Assembly (NCBI RefSeq): GCF_020497125.1
Contig: NC_059075.1
Location: 47,094,003 to 47,158,002 of the forward strand
DNA length: 64,000 bases
Direction: 5' to 3'
Source of the DNA: Mauremys mutica
Taxonomy: Eukaryota; Chordata; Testudines; Geoemydidae
The position numbers and the translations under genes are program-made. Within the stretch, counting starts at the first letter, position 1. Every line of letters begins with the position of its first letter. A model generated the notes under the pieces. It ran no database searches. It was not told the DNA's origin and saw only the letters and a list, made by a program, of their open reading frames with translations. This document shows, piece by piece, positions 34,660 to 47,110 of this stretch.

Positions 34660-34795
34660 AAATAGCTGCCGGTAGTATTCTGTTTATTTGTATTATAGGT
34701 AGTACCTAGATTCTCTGATCAGAATTTGGGCTTCATTGTGCTAGGTGCTATACAAAGACAATAAAAGACAGTTTGCAACATAAATACACTGGAAC
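34660..34795. repeat. SINE-like repeat remnant
   Basis: TTTGTATTATAGGTAGTACC, then CATTGTGCTAGGTGCTATAC and AAAGACAG, match the order of phrases in the SINE-like repeat at 11666-11930 (TTTGTATTACAGCAG, GTCAGGCACTATA, AGAGACAG). It is truncated. Confidence 0.55.
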
Positions 34796-35190
34796 GTAGG
34801 AATTGCCACATTGCATCAAACCTGAGGTCCAGCCGTGGCCAGTGCAATATGCTTCAGTGGAAGGTTTAAGAACTCTATAGTAGGTGGATGTGGGATAATC
34901 TGTTCCCTACATTAGATCTCATCCTTGTCTCTGATAGTTAGATGACTTACGGCTTAAAGCATGAGGTTTAATAGCACTTCCAAAAAATGTATTATGATAG
35001 CCACATAAACATTAATCCCTTTTTGAATTTTGCTAGGTTTTTGGCTTCAGTGACTTCCTGTGGTAATGTGTTAGTACATGACTGGACTATCCATGTGAAG
35101 ACGTATTTCCTTTATCAGTTTTGAATTCTCCCCTTTATAAATTCATTGAATCTCCCCTTACTCTCGTGTTATGAGAGAGGGACAACAGAC
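34796..35190 (-). mobile_element. CR1 LINE 3' fragment, old and reversed
   Basis: In reverse this follows the CR1 3' region: GTAGGAATTGCCACATTG, CCAGTGCAATATGCTTCAG, then GAAGACGTATTTCCTTTATC and TCTCGTGTTATGAGAGAGGG, the inverse of the CR1 segments encoding the RT C-terminus and the 3' UTR. It is more diverged than the copies at 46 and 50 kb, so older. Confidence 0.65.
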
Positions 35191-38100
35191 GTTCCTACTA
35201 TAATAGACTAGCTAATAGACTAGAGAATAGATTAAAAACAGCCAAACAAAATATATGCAGCATGTCAAAATTACAGAACTTGGTTAGTTTAAATATTCAT
35301 GCTTCTGAGCCTCCCATTTCATAAATTTCCCACTAATTCTCTTCTCTGTTTGCTGCAACCAATAAAATGCCCTTCACTCACCCCATAGAAAAAGCTTTGG
35401 GTGCATTATATAGACGTTAGCAAAATAATTTCAGTACTACTTTTTGCTTCCTTAATTTTCCTGTGGGGTTGGGTTTTTTTAATGGGTAATTTGCAACTAA
35501 TCTATAATATCAAATTGCTTTTGATATTTTAAAGAGAGATACTGGGTAGACATGGAAGTGAGGGGGAAAATGGGAATGTATAAGTATAGACAGATGAAAG
35601 AAACTCATTCTTCATATATAGTCTGTACCTCATCTCTTTGTATCAAGTCTTCTAGACATAGAAACAGATTAAATGGCAGAACATTAATTTAATAAAGGCA
35701 TCTACAATTAATAAGATTAGATCCTCTGGACAGCTGCTCTTACTAAAAATTGATTTTTAATGTACAATGCAGCTATGTGAACAGGCCTTCTGTCTGGACA
35801 TAGATGAATGTACATTTTCATAAAATACAAGAGAAACAAGGCAATGCTCAGTTTCTGAAGGTAAGTATTTTTGACAAGTAGGTAGAACCAAATATGGGCT
35901 ATTTCAAGATGTTCTATTATATTAGGATTGTATTATGCATACTTAGTGCTTGGTGCCATATTCAAATCATTTGACCTTTTTTCCATGTCACAATCTTAAA
36001 TCTAAAATATGAAATATATTAGTATTCCCACTTCTTTGTGTTATCCTATTTACACCATCTAATATATAAAATAGAAAAAAAAATCTTTATTGTAATAGTA
36101 AAACTAAGCACTTGAAAGTCAGGAAATTAAAACAAATAAGGTTGCTATTATAGTGTTAATGTGGCCCCATCACATGTTTTTGTACCATACGTCAATAACT
36201 TCATGTATATTAACAGAGGATGATATTAAGTACATCTGTGCTATATGGTTGCACTAACAGCAACCTATATTTTGGAATTTTCTGCTTTTTGAGTGCTTAA
36301 TTTTTCAGTCTTAGTCCACCATTACTACTCTATTATATACTTAATTTCCTTAATTTTTTTTTAAGGAGTTGGAGGAGGCATGGGGAAGAAATTGCAAGTT
36401 ATTGCAGATCCTCCCTTGTTAAAGTACTCCTAAATATCAATTCAAATGGGTGGGAGAGAAACATTGAACAACACTGCCTTTTTATTTTTTTTTTTCCTAT
36501 TCTTGTGAACAGACCTTAGGAATGTGTAGCCATAACCATGTTTGCCTCTTTTTCCACCTCCACCCCTCTTATTTTTAAAATCAGCTGTGTCACTGCAAAT
36601 CCCCACCATCTGCCCACCATGTTCTATAAATCTTCATAGGCAGCCTATCTGCTTCTACCTTTGTGTATATTTTCCCCTCTCTTTTGCAATTGTACTCTGT
36701 ACAAATTGAATAGAGAAAAGCTAAAGAGAGAGACCTGTAATACTTCTAGTATAATAGCTATAGTATAGTAGCTTTATTACACAAAAAGTTAAAAGCATCA
36801 GTGATTCTCAGTTGCATGCAGCTGCAGATCACACATGCACTTGAAAAAGATTTTTTTTCAAAACCATGGTGTAGCCATAACCAAACCATGGTTATGGTTT
36901 CAGCACTCACTTTATTGCTGCTTCCTCTCATGAGTGGCTGCACTGTTGGTATGTGACCTATTAAGACTAATGTGAGAACTGCACTTCTATTTTATCTGTT
37001 TATAGAAAATCAAACTTGCATGCAGAAAAGATGATACAGAACCGGGGAGGGAGATTTAGAACAAGCTTTTTGTATCAGAGAACCATACACTGATCAAAAA
37101 CTATATTAAATAAAAACATGGGTTAGCGGAGAGAAAAAAGGATGTACTTATTTTCTGATGTCAGTTCAGCTTTAAAACAGCTCCTGCTCTTCATAGACAT
37201 AATGATTCCACAAGGTATGTATCCCCACTTAGTGCTCATTATGGATGCAATGTACATATGAATTTCTCTATAAAAAATAAACATCTTGTTTCTAATCCTA
37301 CTGATAAATATGAAGCCATATATAGCAACCCATCTTTCAGCCTCGGGTGTTGTTTTGTACTACATGCACCTGAGTTATGTTTAAATGGACCTTTAAAATG
37401 CCCTAGTTCTTAATGAAAGCACATGTTACAGCTGACTTGTGACATTAGGAATTATGGTGAAGTGTTACAGTTCTTTATTAGAAGATTCCAAGTGACAAAG
37501 CTATTTGTGGGCATTTTTTTAGGGTCAGTAACCCACTGATTTAAATGTGACTTAAGCATGTAACGCCTTCTAACTCACATTATTCATTACCTGCACAAAT
37601 TCTTCTATATGTGTTTGGGAGCATAAACTGCAGTTTTTTTATAATGCTGATACAACAGTGGGCTTTAATCCTTATGTATTTGCAAATTGGTTTTTTTTTT
37701 GTTTGTTTTTGGTGGGTTGGTTTTGGTTTTTTTGAGAGTCATTCTGCACTACTAAGAGTACTTTTATCTGTAATATTTCTTATTAAAAGGTTGGGTTTTT
37801 TTACTTTCATACACAAGAATAAATTCTTGGTACTCGCTTACAAATAACTAGAGTTCCAAAAAAAATATTTATACTATGTGATTGAAGTAGATAGGCATCT
37901 TGTGGAACATCCATAGTAAATACACTTGTGGGATTAGCCTAAATGACTATTGAATGTCATTGCTGCAGTCCATAGCAAGTATTCCATCTCTAGCTGTTCA
38001 TTTATTCCAGACAAAACTTTCCTCAGATCCTTATAGCTTATGTGTAACACAAGCCTAACCCAGAGAATATGTAGAGACCTAGCAGGAAGTCTTAAAATTG

Positions 38101-39090
38101 CTAAGAAAACTTTACATGCTGGCCAAACATCAGATTCACTGAAGAGGCTGAGCAAAGGTCATAATGATGACCATTTTTCTTACGGGTGCTTCACAAAACA
38201 TTTGGCTTTGATCCTAGCCAGTTTCTATATCTGCATGGACAAATCCAAAATGCCTGCATGTGTCTTCAGGAAAAGTAGTACTTAGATATGGAATCCTTCA
38301 ATAATTCTGACAATTCCATTACTACCTTAACTGTCTGAATTTCAGTAGTGCCAGTTCAACACTCAGAATCCAGCTAGCTACAGCATAATGAGACTTAATG
38401 ATCAGCATTGTCAAAATCAGCAATTGTTTAAATGCCATTAATTTTAATTTTACAGCTTGGCATCAATTTTGCAATGAGGATGCCTCTCCTAAAAGTTCAG
38501 CACTCTCCTAAAAGTTCAGATGTGTGGTGTCTGGTACAAATCTTGGTAAAAGGACTGAAGAGGTTCAGAGCATTAGGATCAGACCAGATGATTTGCTCTG
38601 TCTTTCTTTCATTTAGCTGATAAATTACCTATCCTGGGCCACCTGGGATACCTATTCCAGGTTGGTGTGGCAGCAATATATAAATAGTTCCTTCCTCATG
38701 GAAATTGTTGGGACACAATTTTCTTTGAAAAATCACTTGTGAACAGGTGCATATAAATGGATGGACTAACTTAATGTTGCTGTTTCCCTTAGTCATCCAT
38801 CTATCTGTGAAAGTTGTGGAATTTTAACCTTCCATGTTTCCTCAGGGGGGTTGGGGGTAAGCAATTATTTTTTCTGTTTTTCATTACAATATGGAGAACA
38901 TGGCCAAATTATAGCTCAGGAGTTACCTGCAGTCAACACACTTCTCCTATTGTGGCGCCTCTGGCTGATATTTAGCATTACAGTGAAAGGCCTAAATGCT
39001 GGCTGGCGCTCACTGTATGCCAGAAAAGAATACCAGTGGGAACATGAGTGGAGGTTGTCTGGCAATGGCATGGGCTGTGAAAGAATGTCA
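35191..39090. other. Unique-looking intergenic sequence
   Basis: AT-rich stretch with no ORF above 87 codons and no transposon ends I can place. Short inverted repeats occur, such as CCATAACC / GGTTATGG at 36871-36898, and a T/G-rich tract lies at 37687-37735. It could hold regulatory DNA of CFL2 or the downstream neighbour, but nothing in the sequence alone proves it. Confidence 0.4.
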
Positions 39091-39097
39091 TGGGTTA

Positions 39098-39345
39098 GGC
39101 AATGCCTACACTAGACTTCTTTTGGAAAATCTGCCGTTGCATTACCAGCAATACACCTATATTGGTGGTGATAGTGGTTTTACTATTATGTCATTTAAAC
39201 TGGCTCAGAGCAAGTCTTGATGATGCGGTGGTAAAATTGCTGACAGTCTCCTGAGTCATCTCCGAACCAGAACTCCAGCTATTGCTACCACTGGTGGAAA
39301 CAGAATAGTGAGATATTAACTAAAACAATCTAGTGTAAACCCAGA
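39098..39345. repeat. MITE with GCCTACACTAGA / TCTAGTGTAAAC ends
   Basis: AATGCCTACACTAGACTTCT at the left is matched in inverse by AATCTAGTGTAAACCC at the right, with an interior of about 220 bp that includes GGTGGTGATAGTGG and its near-inverse CCACTGGTGGAAAC. No coding. Target duplication not clear. Confidence 0.6.
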
Positions 39346-39516
39346 CATAAATGTTATGGGGACATGGTTTCATGATAATACATGTACTTATGCCTTCTGA
39401 CCCAGCAATGGTCTCTGAGTACCCTATAACAGTTAAAAGGATTAACATGTAATTAACTAATATTTCTAAACCTCAGTTTAACAATATCAGTATTTTTTTA
39501 GAGAGACTGTCAAATC

Positions 39517-39636
39517 CAGTGGTTTTCAACCTGTGGTCTGTGGTCCACAGACTATGTTTGAGATTTCTAAAGGGGTTTGCATCTCCATTTGAAAATTGTT
39601 ATGGGTCCACAAATGAAAAAATGTTGAAAACCACTG
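39517..39636. mobile_element. Short hAT-like MITE (CAGTGGTTTTCAACC ends)
   Basis: The left end CAGTGGTTTTCAACCTG and the right end, reverse-complemented, CAGTGGTTTTCAACATT are TIRs over 14 bases. The 8-mers flanking it, GTCAAATC and GTTTAGTC, agree at only five positions, so the insertion is old. The 120-bp body contains GGTCTGTGGTCCACAGAC, itself a palindrome. Confidence 0.75.
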
Positions 39637-39884
39637 GTTTAGTCTATTATAATGTGAGACTGATATTCAAAAAATGGAAGAAAATACATTAGGATTAGTG
39701 AATTTTAGGTACTCTTTGTCTGAAAGCATTAAAGAAACCTGGAACTTTCCCCATTTTTATAATTTTTAGTGATGGTAACAAACTTTAACACTGTAACGAC
39801 AAAGCTGGGAAAATAACTGGATTCATTTTTCTTCCATCAACAGTTTGTTAGGTGTGCATATACAACTGCTTATAACTAAAATTC

Positions 39885-40740
39885 TTGTTAGTCATCCTTC
39901 TCCGAATTGGCAATACCTCCCAACTTGGTATCGTCCGCAAACTTTATCAGCCCACTCCTACTCTTGGTTCCCAGGTCAGCAATAAATAGATTGAATAAAA
40001 TAGGACCGAACCTTGAGGAACTCCACTGGTAACTCCCCTCCATCCCGACAGTTCCCCTTTCAGTACTACCCTCTGCAGTCTCCCCTTTAACCAACTCCTT
40101 ATCCACCTCTGGATTTTCATTTCGATCCCCATCTTTTCCAATTTAACCAATAATTCCTCATGCGGTACCGTATCAAACGCCTTACTGAAATCCAGATATA
40201 TTAGATCCACCGCATTTCCCTTGTCTAAAAAATCTGTTACTTTCTCAAAGAGGAGATCAGATTGGTTTGGCACGATCTACCTTTCGTAAATCCATGCTGT
40301 AATCTATCCCAGTTGTCATCGGCCTCCTGCTCCTTAACCACTCTCTCTTTCAAAATTTTTTCCATTACTTTGCATACTACAGATGTTAAACTAACAGGCC
40401 TGTAGTTACCCAGGTCACTTTTTTCTAATCTCCAGTCCAACGGTACAATCCCCGAATTTAGAGATTTATTAAAAATCATCGCTAACGGGCTAGCAATATC
40501 ACTCGCCAATTCCCTTAATATTCTAGGATGAAGATTATCCGGGCCCCGATTTACTTCCGTTAAGCTGTTCAAGTTTGGCCTCCACCTCAGATACCGTAAT
40601 GTCTACCCTCTTCATTCCCATCGGTCCCTCTATCACTATTCCTTAGCCCTTCATTAGTACCTACGAGCCGTTTTCCCTTTCTCGGGATACATGCCTCTGA
40701 CAACTCCTGCAATTAGATGCAATATTGATTATTCTCTCAT
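39885..40740 (-). pseudogene. CR1 LINE reverse-transcriptase fragment
   Basis: On the - strand, three overlapping frames give a CR1-type RT. 40237-40572 reads GPDNLHPRILRELASDIASP, then NYRPVSLTSVVCKVMEKIL and LQHGFTKGRSCQTNL. 39947-40273 reads LIYLDFSKAFDTVPHEELLV (RT motif A, F-x-K-A-F-D) and VTSGVPQGSV (motif B). 39888-40106 carries KFADDTKLGG (motif C, with the catalytic Asp-Asp intact). Two frameshifts break the ORF. Coding motifs are well kept, so this copy is younger than the others, but it is truncated at both ends. Confidence 0.93.
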
Positions 40741-42399
40741 TAATTTTGAACAGCCAACTATTAATCGTCAGCCAACTGCTGTTAGATGCCTCTTTAAATG
40801 GTGCCCAGAAGATGGCTAGTGAGTAATGGCCAAAAACATGAGGATTTTTTTTCCAAAAAAGCAGTTTGCAGTACTAACATCAACTCTGTTGAACAGACAA
40901 ACATTTTTGTGCTGCAGTGTGCAATAAACATGAAGCTTGTAAACAATATATTAAGTGCATATTTAGCATAAAAATACTGGCTTTTTAAGTACAGTTTTCA
41001 CTATTAAGAAGGTTTGTATGATGTTCAGTTGCCCTTTAAGCTTTTTGTTTTACGTATTGTCACACAGCATTTGTATCACACTGTAGTCTAATTATAGATT
41101 GGACTAGACTGCTTTCAAAGGAAGGATTTTTATAACCATACTGAAACCTTTTGATGATCCCAGAAAATTGTTTTACTTCTTGACACCTGGATGTAATTCC
41201 CCAATCCACTTACAATACTTGCCGGTTTAAAATTTGTGCTGCTTTGTCTTGTTTATGCTGGAAGAAGCTTTGTAGCCAAAGCACTTATTTCCTTTAGGAA
41301 TTTTAATGCAATGCCTCAAATAAAATTATTTTGGGGCATGCATTGTAATATTCGACTATTTAAAGTAAATTAAAAGGAAACAGTTTGTGACATAATGAAG
41401 AAGATTTAGCACAAATATTGCATTTTTGAAGAGCCTCATATGAACAAGTTGGAAAATAAACCAACTTTCAAAGACAAGTCTTGGTATTATGTTTTTCACA
41501 GTAGATACTGTCCACAGTGACGTTTATAAACCAAATTCTCTTGTTCCCATTTGACATAATATCTTTGATTAGGGTGAAGAAGAGTTGAAATTGCACTTCT
41601 CAAAGCACAGAGCTATTGTAGGAAAAAATAAATTGTATACTTGACCCAGTTTTGTTGAGACATTTCATTCCTCATACAGGATCAAACTTAGTCAGTTAAG
41701 GCAAATGGACAAATGGATTTGCTGAGTGTTTAGGAGCACTCAGTGGGAGTGGGATTATTAATATTTGTAGCTCTTAATCTTGACATAATCATAGACCAAC
41801 TCATCACCCCTTCAGTGGCATTTGTGAGAGATGAATATTGTAAATACTTACTGGCATCTATATGAGATCACTTTCCATTATTATGAACCTTGAGGTTTAC
41901 AGATAAATATAGAATATTTATAAATGTGATGAGTGTTTTGTTGCTTTCACGTGTATTTTATAAAAAAGATAATTCACAACTGACACAGATATGGCTCCTG
42001 TACATCTCATTCAGGAGTGTTTTTTGAATTGTATTTTTTTTGCAGCTATGGTGATCCTCCATATAGGGTATTATTCCATATCACAATAATAATTCAATTT
42101 TATTCTTCAGGGATTACTTTAGTTTAATGTCATCAGTCTTACTCTTTCTGCTGATGGATATGGGGGAAAGGGTGTATAAATGACAGCACTTGTGGTGCTA
42201 GGATGTCTTTTGCCCCTGAAGTCAGGTATATTTAGTGGGCCTGATTCTCCTCTGCCTTGCACATTGCAAATTTACACCTATGCAAAGGGAATGCAAAATA
42301 TTATCAAATCAGAATTCTATACTCACATTGATGGTAGCATTTTATACCCACTTTGAACAGAAGTAAGCTTCCACTTCTTGGTCTTACCAATTACTTCCA
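40741..42399. other. Intergenic, nothing recognised
   Basis: AT-rich, no ORF above 60 codons listed in any frame, no repeat ends. The segment 42238-42360 (GGGCCTGATTCTCCTCTGCC...) resembles a decayed dispersed repeat beginning GGGCCTGAT, as at 17122. Confidence 0.4.
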
Positions 42400-42910
42400 A
42401 AAGAAAATTGACAAAATACGATGTGACCTTCTCCCTCTGCTTGGCTTGCCTTCTTTTTCCCTTCTTCAACTCTCTCCTCCTCCTTCCCTGTCACAGACAC
42501 AAATTTTTTCATCTGCTTTCCTCTTCTAGTCCTTCCACTTGTTCTCTATGACCCTATCCCATCTCCCTGATCTCTTTCACAACCACTGTCCTACCCTCCC
42601 TTACTCTTCTTAATCTCTCTCTCCTCTGGCTCTTTCCCCTCATAATACAAGTATGCTTTAATCACATCTTAAAATAACCCACCCTTGACCCCATTTTACC
42701 CCTCCAACCTTTGCCCCATCTCCCTTTAATCTTTGCTCTCTGGAGTTCCTCTCCCCCAATTCCATCCTAGACCCTCTCCAATCCATCTTCTGCCTCTTGC
42801 ACTCCACTGAAACTGCTCTCACCAAATTTTCTAACAAACTGTTCTCACCTCATTCTTCTTGACCTGCCAGCCATATTTGACACTATTGATTGTGAAATCT
42901 TCTTGTGTAA
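42400..42910 (+). mobile_element. L2-like LINE fragment, upstream part
   Basis: C/T-rich sequence that near 42795-42905 reads in degenerate frames as an L2-type RT: STETALTKFSN, then DLPAIFDTIDCEIF where the family has DLSAAFDTVDH. Similarity is cut off where the hAT copy begins, and the downstream part of the same family resumes at about 46570, so the LINE is older than the elements within it. Confidence 0.68.
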
Positions 42911-45900
42911 CATAGATGTTGTAGAAATGTATGGAAAGCCCACATTCACTTGCAGCATGCATCCCCACTACTGCAGCACCACATTACCATTGGTCTTCTC
43001 CCTCCTCCTCCGACTACTATTCTAGAAAATTCTTTGACCTGTATAAGTGACTGCATCAGGCGTGACCAGTGCAGTGTCTACAGTGTTTGTAATCTTTGTC
43101 ATGTGTACTCTACTGAAATAGCATAACAAGCCCATGACTTTACGATTTAATTCAATCATATGACATCCCCTTTCAATTTTAAAATATGGATCAGTTCATT
43201 GTTAAGATAAGAAAAGGAGCAGACAAACTGAATTATAATGAATGTGCTGATAGTAGTGCAAATACCTTGGACTTCTTGGTTAAGAATTTACATGAAGATA
43301 GTGCCACCACCAGTTCCAGTGCATGCAATAAACTGAGTAATGACCAACAGAAACAGACTTTGTCTCTTAGTTCAGGTCAGTGTAGTTCCTATTCAAAGCC
43401 ATCAAACATTCCATCTGATGACCACGTCTGTGATATTCCAAAAAATAGATTAGAACGCCAGTCTCGATTATCTAGAGGTCCTTATCAGCCTAGATTGAGC
43501 ATGTTTCCTAGAAGTAAAAGAGGGACTAAACAAAGAAGTTTCCAGTCCGATTGGTATGAAAAGTATAGGTGGTTAGAATATAGCCCATCAAAGGATGCAG
43601 CATTTTGCTTTTACTGCCATTTCTTCTCCTCTAATGATGCAGCAAACAAAGGTCACACTGATCCAGCATTTATTGATAAGGGATTCAGAAACTGGCATAG
43701 GGCTAATGAATGTTTTAAAAACCACCAACTGTCAAAATTTCATGTATTGAGCTGTTCTTCATGCTCAAGTTTTAATGAAGGGAAACCTGTTGATGTATTG
43801 TTGGATGAGGGCAAGCAGGCTTATCTGTCTAAACAAGAAGAAGAACGGTGCCATAACCGAAGTGTAATGGAGAAACTGCTTGACATTGTTCTGTGTTTGG
43901 CGAAAGGTGGGAGACCATTCAGGGGTCACAATGAAAAAGCTGACAGTTTTGAGAAAGGTTTATTTCTAAATCTTGTCAATATGCTCCAAAAATATGATCC
44001 TGTAATGGCAAAGCATGTGCAACAATCTCCTCAAAACGCTACCTATCTGAGTAAGCGCATCCAAAATGATTTAATTGTGGCCTTGCACAACGTTGTGCAA
44101 CAAAAGATTGTGTCTTCACTAAATGAAAAAATGGTCTCAATAATTGCCGACGACACTACTGATAGCGGACACATGAACAGATGTCCATTGTGGTGTGGTA
44201 TTTTGACAATGAAAAACATAGTCCAGTTAAACATTTTGTGTCTGTTCAGAGACTATTAACAGCTGATGCTCAGTCTATTTTTGACCAGTTAAATGACGTC
44301 CTTGGCATTCTTAAAATTGACTGGTCATCAGTGATGGCTGTCTGTTTTGATGGCACATCTACTATGTCGGGATGTACTGCGGGAGTTCAAATGAAATGTA
44401 CAGAAAGAAACAGTGAAATACTCTATGTACACTGCTATGCGCATTGTTTGAACCCCGTCCTAGTAGATGCATGCACTTCAAGTAAACAAAACAGAACTGT
44501 CTTTGATTTTTTTTGGTGTTATTCAGACTCTTTATGCCTTCATGGAGGGGAGTCCTGTGCGACATGCAGTAATGGAGAAGATTTCACAAGAAGTAGGATC
44601 CCAGTGGAAGACTCTGAAGTCACTGTCAAACACAAGATGGGCATGTAGAGCAGAAGCAGTGGCTGCTGTAAAACAAAACTACTCCATCATTTTACAAGCT
44701 TTACAAGAGATAATCGAAACAACTCACCTTGTTGACGCTAAAATAAAAGCCTGGGGCCTTATCCATGAACTAAATTCATTCAAGTTCATCTCTGCCCTTC
44801 ACATGATGCCCTATTCTCCAGATGGTGGTAAAAGTGAGTAAGGCTCCTCAAGCTCCAGATCTCAACTTACTGCAATGACAGGAGTGAAAAGCTTGTGTAA
44901 CTCTTTGGCTGTGATGAGAAGTGGCCCAGAATATGGTCTAGCTATTTTCAATGACAGTGTGAAAATGTGTGTAAAGAATGATATATCGATTCCCCCAGTT
45001 AAGAAGAGAAAACGTCCACTCGTATTGATGATGTGTTTGATTCCCAGCATCACTTTGATACAAAACAGGAGCAGGAGAGAATAACTTCATTTTACCCACT
45101 CCTAGACTCAATGATTACCGACACTGACCAGCGATTTGAACAGAAGACTTGTAAAATTGTGACTGCAATGGAAAAACTGCTGAGCTTAGACATTGGCAGG
45201 TATGATATGAGAATCATTGCCAAGAAATTTAAAGTGTCCTTGGATGAGTTGGAAGCTGAAGTCGGATTGCTTCGGGGTTATGATGGATCTGTTCCCAAAG
45301 ATAGCACTATGAACACCACAGAGAGTGGCTTGATTGGCTAAAGGAATCTGATCGGTTTACCATGTTCCAGGCCTTTTACAAATCTAGTCAATGCTTTGCA
45401 GTCTTACCTGTTACAAGCTGTTCATGTGAAAGAGCCTTTTCAAAACTAGCACATGTTAAAAACAAAGTAAGAAGTACAATGTCCCAACAGCGCTTTGACT
45501 CACTCATGATTTTGTACATTGAACAAGAATTGGCTTCGTCAGTTAATTACAATGATGTGATTGAGGAATTTAAGTCCATCAAGTCTCATTCTCTAGGACA
45601 GGAAGATGAAGAAACCTTAATCTGTTTTGGTCAGTTTGGGTTAGCTCATTATCTGGTTAAAGATAAAGATCATGAAAGTTGACTGCATCTTTGTATACGC
45701 CTGGTTATCACTACAGCAAAAATTTGGTATTTTGTGTCTCATTTTTTAAGTTTATATTTTTAAAGTAAAGTTTAGTTGTTAATTTAAAAAAATATTAAGT
45801 TTAGTTAAGTTTTTGTTTCTTTAGTTTGTTTGATGAATAAAAATAATGTCCTTTATGAATGAGTATTCAATAAATGTTCGCCTTTAAAAATAACAACAAC

Positions 45901-45946
45901 ATTCTCTGGGTGCACACCCTAATGAAATGTGCTGCACATGCCTATG
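42911..45946 (+). mobile_element. hAT element copy A, left end truncated
   Basis: Carries transposase remnants (43186-45682) and ends at the right with ATGAAATGTGCTGCACATGC then CTATG, the same right terminus as copy B at 56866. The left end lacks about 150 bp present in copy B: shared sequence begins ATAGATGTTGTAGAAATG at 42912. No matching 8-bp target duplication is found, as expected if the left end was lost. It lies between an L2-like LINE and a CR1 3' end. Confidence 0.85.
43186..45682 (+). pseudogene. hAT transposase, TTF-zinc-finger / DUF4371 / dimerisation type
   Basis: The 357-codon 5' ORF (43186-44259) holds a TTF-type zinc-finger segment (PRLSMFPRSK..., WLEYSPSKDAAFCFYCHFF, then NWHRANECFKNHQLSKFH) and the DUF4371-like start of the catalytic fold with IIADDTTD, whose Asp is the likely first catalytic acid. 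Later frames give VCFDGTSTMSG (likely second Asp), HCYAHCLNPVLV, NTRWACRAEA and, at 45362-45682, the C-terminal dimerisation domain (SCERAFSKLAHVKNKVRST). The frame breaks at about 44176, in the T-run at 44507, near 45010 and near 45320. This is the ZMYM-like/ZNF862-like class of hAT transposases. It is a pseudogene. Confidence 0.93.
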
Positions 45947-46570
45947 TATGCAGATGTGGTCGCCCCATCTCAAAAAAGATGTATTGGAATTGGAAAAGGT
46001 TCAGAAAAGGGCAACAACAATGATTAGGGGTATGGAATGGCTGTCATATGAGGAAAGCTTAATAAGAATTGAACTTTTCAGCTTGGAAAAGAGACGACCA
46101 AGGATGGATATATAATAGAGGTTTATAAAATCATGACTTGGTATGGAGAAAGTAAATAGCGAAGTGTTATTTACTCCTTCTCATAACACAAGAACTAGGG
46201 GTCACCAAATGAAATGAATAGGCAGCAGGTTTAAAAAAAACAAAATTGAGCATTTTTTCACATAATGCACAGTAAACCTGTGGAACTCCTTGCCAGAGGA
46301 TGTTGTGAAGGCCAAGACTATAACAGAGTTCAAAAAAGAACTAGATAAATTCATGGAGGATGGGTCCATCAATGGCTATTAGCCAGGATGGGCAAGGATG
46401 GTGTCCCTACCCTCTGTTTGCCAGAAGTTGGGAATGGGCAACGGGATGGATCACTTGATGATTACCTGTTCTGTTAATTCCCTCTGGGGCACCTGGCATT
46501 GGCCACTATCAGAAGACAGGATACTGGGCTAGATGGACCTTTGGTCGGCCCCCCTATGGCTGTTCTTATG
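45947..46570 (+). mobile_element. CR1 LINE 3' end
   Basis: Begins TGGTCGCCCCATCTCAAAAA and continues through the RT C-terminus (45927-46115: LEKVQKRATTMIRG), AGAACTAGGGGTCACCAAAT, TGGAACTCCTTGCCAGAGG, ATCAATGGCTATTAGCCAGG and GGGCTAGATGGACCTTTGG, and ends with GTTCTTATGTTCTTA, the short-repeat tail of CR1. Frames are disrupted. It directly abuts hAT copy A. Confidence 0.9.
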
Positions 46571-47110
46571 TTCTTACCATTCTATGAACACCACCAATCT
46601 GCATTTCTCTCTGGCCCATAACCTGGGCTCCATCTTCAACTCAGATCTCTCTCTAGGTACTCACATCCAGACTGTGTCTAAATCATATGGTTCTTTCTGC
46701 ATAACATCTCCAAGTTACAGCCTTTCCTATTCATCCACACAGCTAAAACTCTTGTCCAGACTTTCATCTTATGTCTTGATTACTGCAACATCTTTTTCTC
46801 TGACCTTGAAAAATGCAATCTTGCCCCATTCATATCCATTCATAATGGTGCTGCAAAGTTTATTTTCACAGCCTGTCACTGTAACCATGACACCTCTCTT
46901 TTTGCATCGTTCCATTGACTCCCCCTTCTCTGTCGAATCAAACATAAGTTTGCTTGTCTTCACTTTCAAGGGCCTTTATGGACTACCTGCACCCTACCTA
47001 TCATCTCACATAGTACATGTTCCCTCCCCATGAGACATTCCATGTACCTCAATGAAGACTAACACACAGCAAAGTCCCTGCAGATGTTGTTGCAAAATTC
47101 ACCCCTTCCT
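46571..47110 (+). pseudogene. L2-like LINE ORF2 C-terminal fragment
   Basis: The 166-codon ORF (46533-47033) contains HNLGSIFNSDLSLGTHIQTV, where the L2 family has NLGVIFDSDLSFxxHI, then a degenerate SSYVLITATSFSLTL (in place of SRLDYCNALFSGL) and LLVFTFKGLYGLPAPYLSSH, close to the L2 C-terminus. The first ~12 codons come from the CR1 tail, so the ORF is a chance fusion. It continues the LINE seen at 42400-42910. Confidence 0.82.

Noticed and set aside
44829..44890. Possible 48-nt intron in hAT copy A (GTGAGTAAG ... GACAG) that would rejoin the frame
   Set aside because: Too short for a vertebrate intron; the frame break is more simply a deletion or frameshift shared by both copies.
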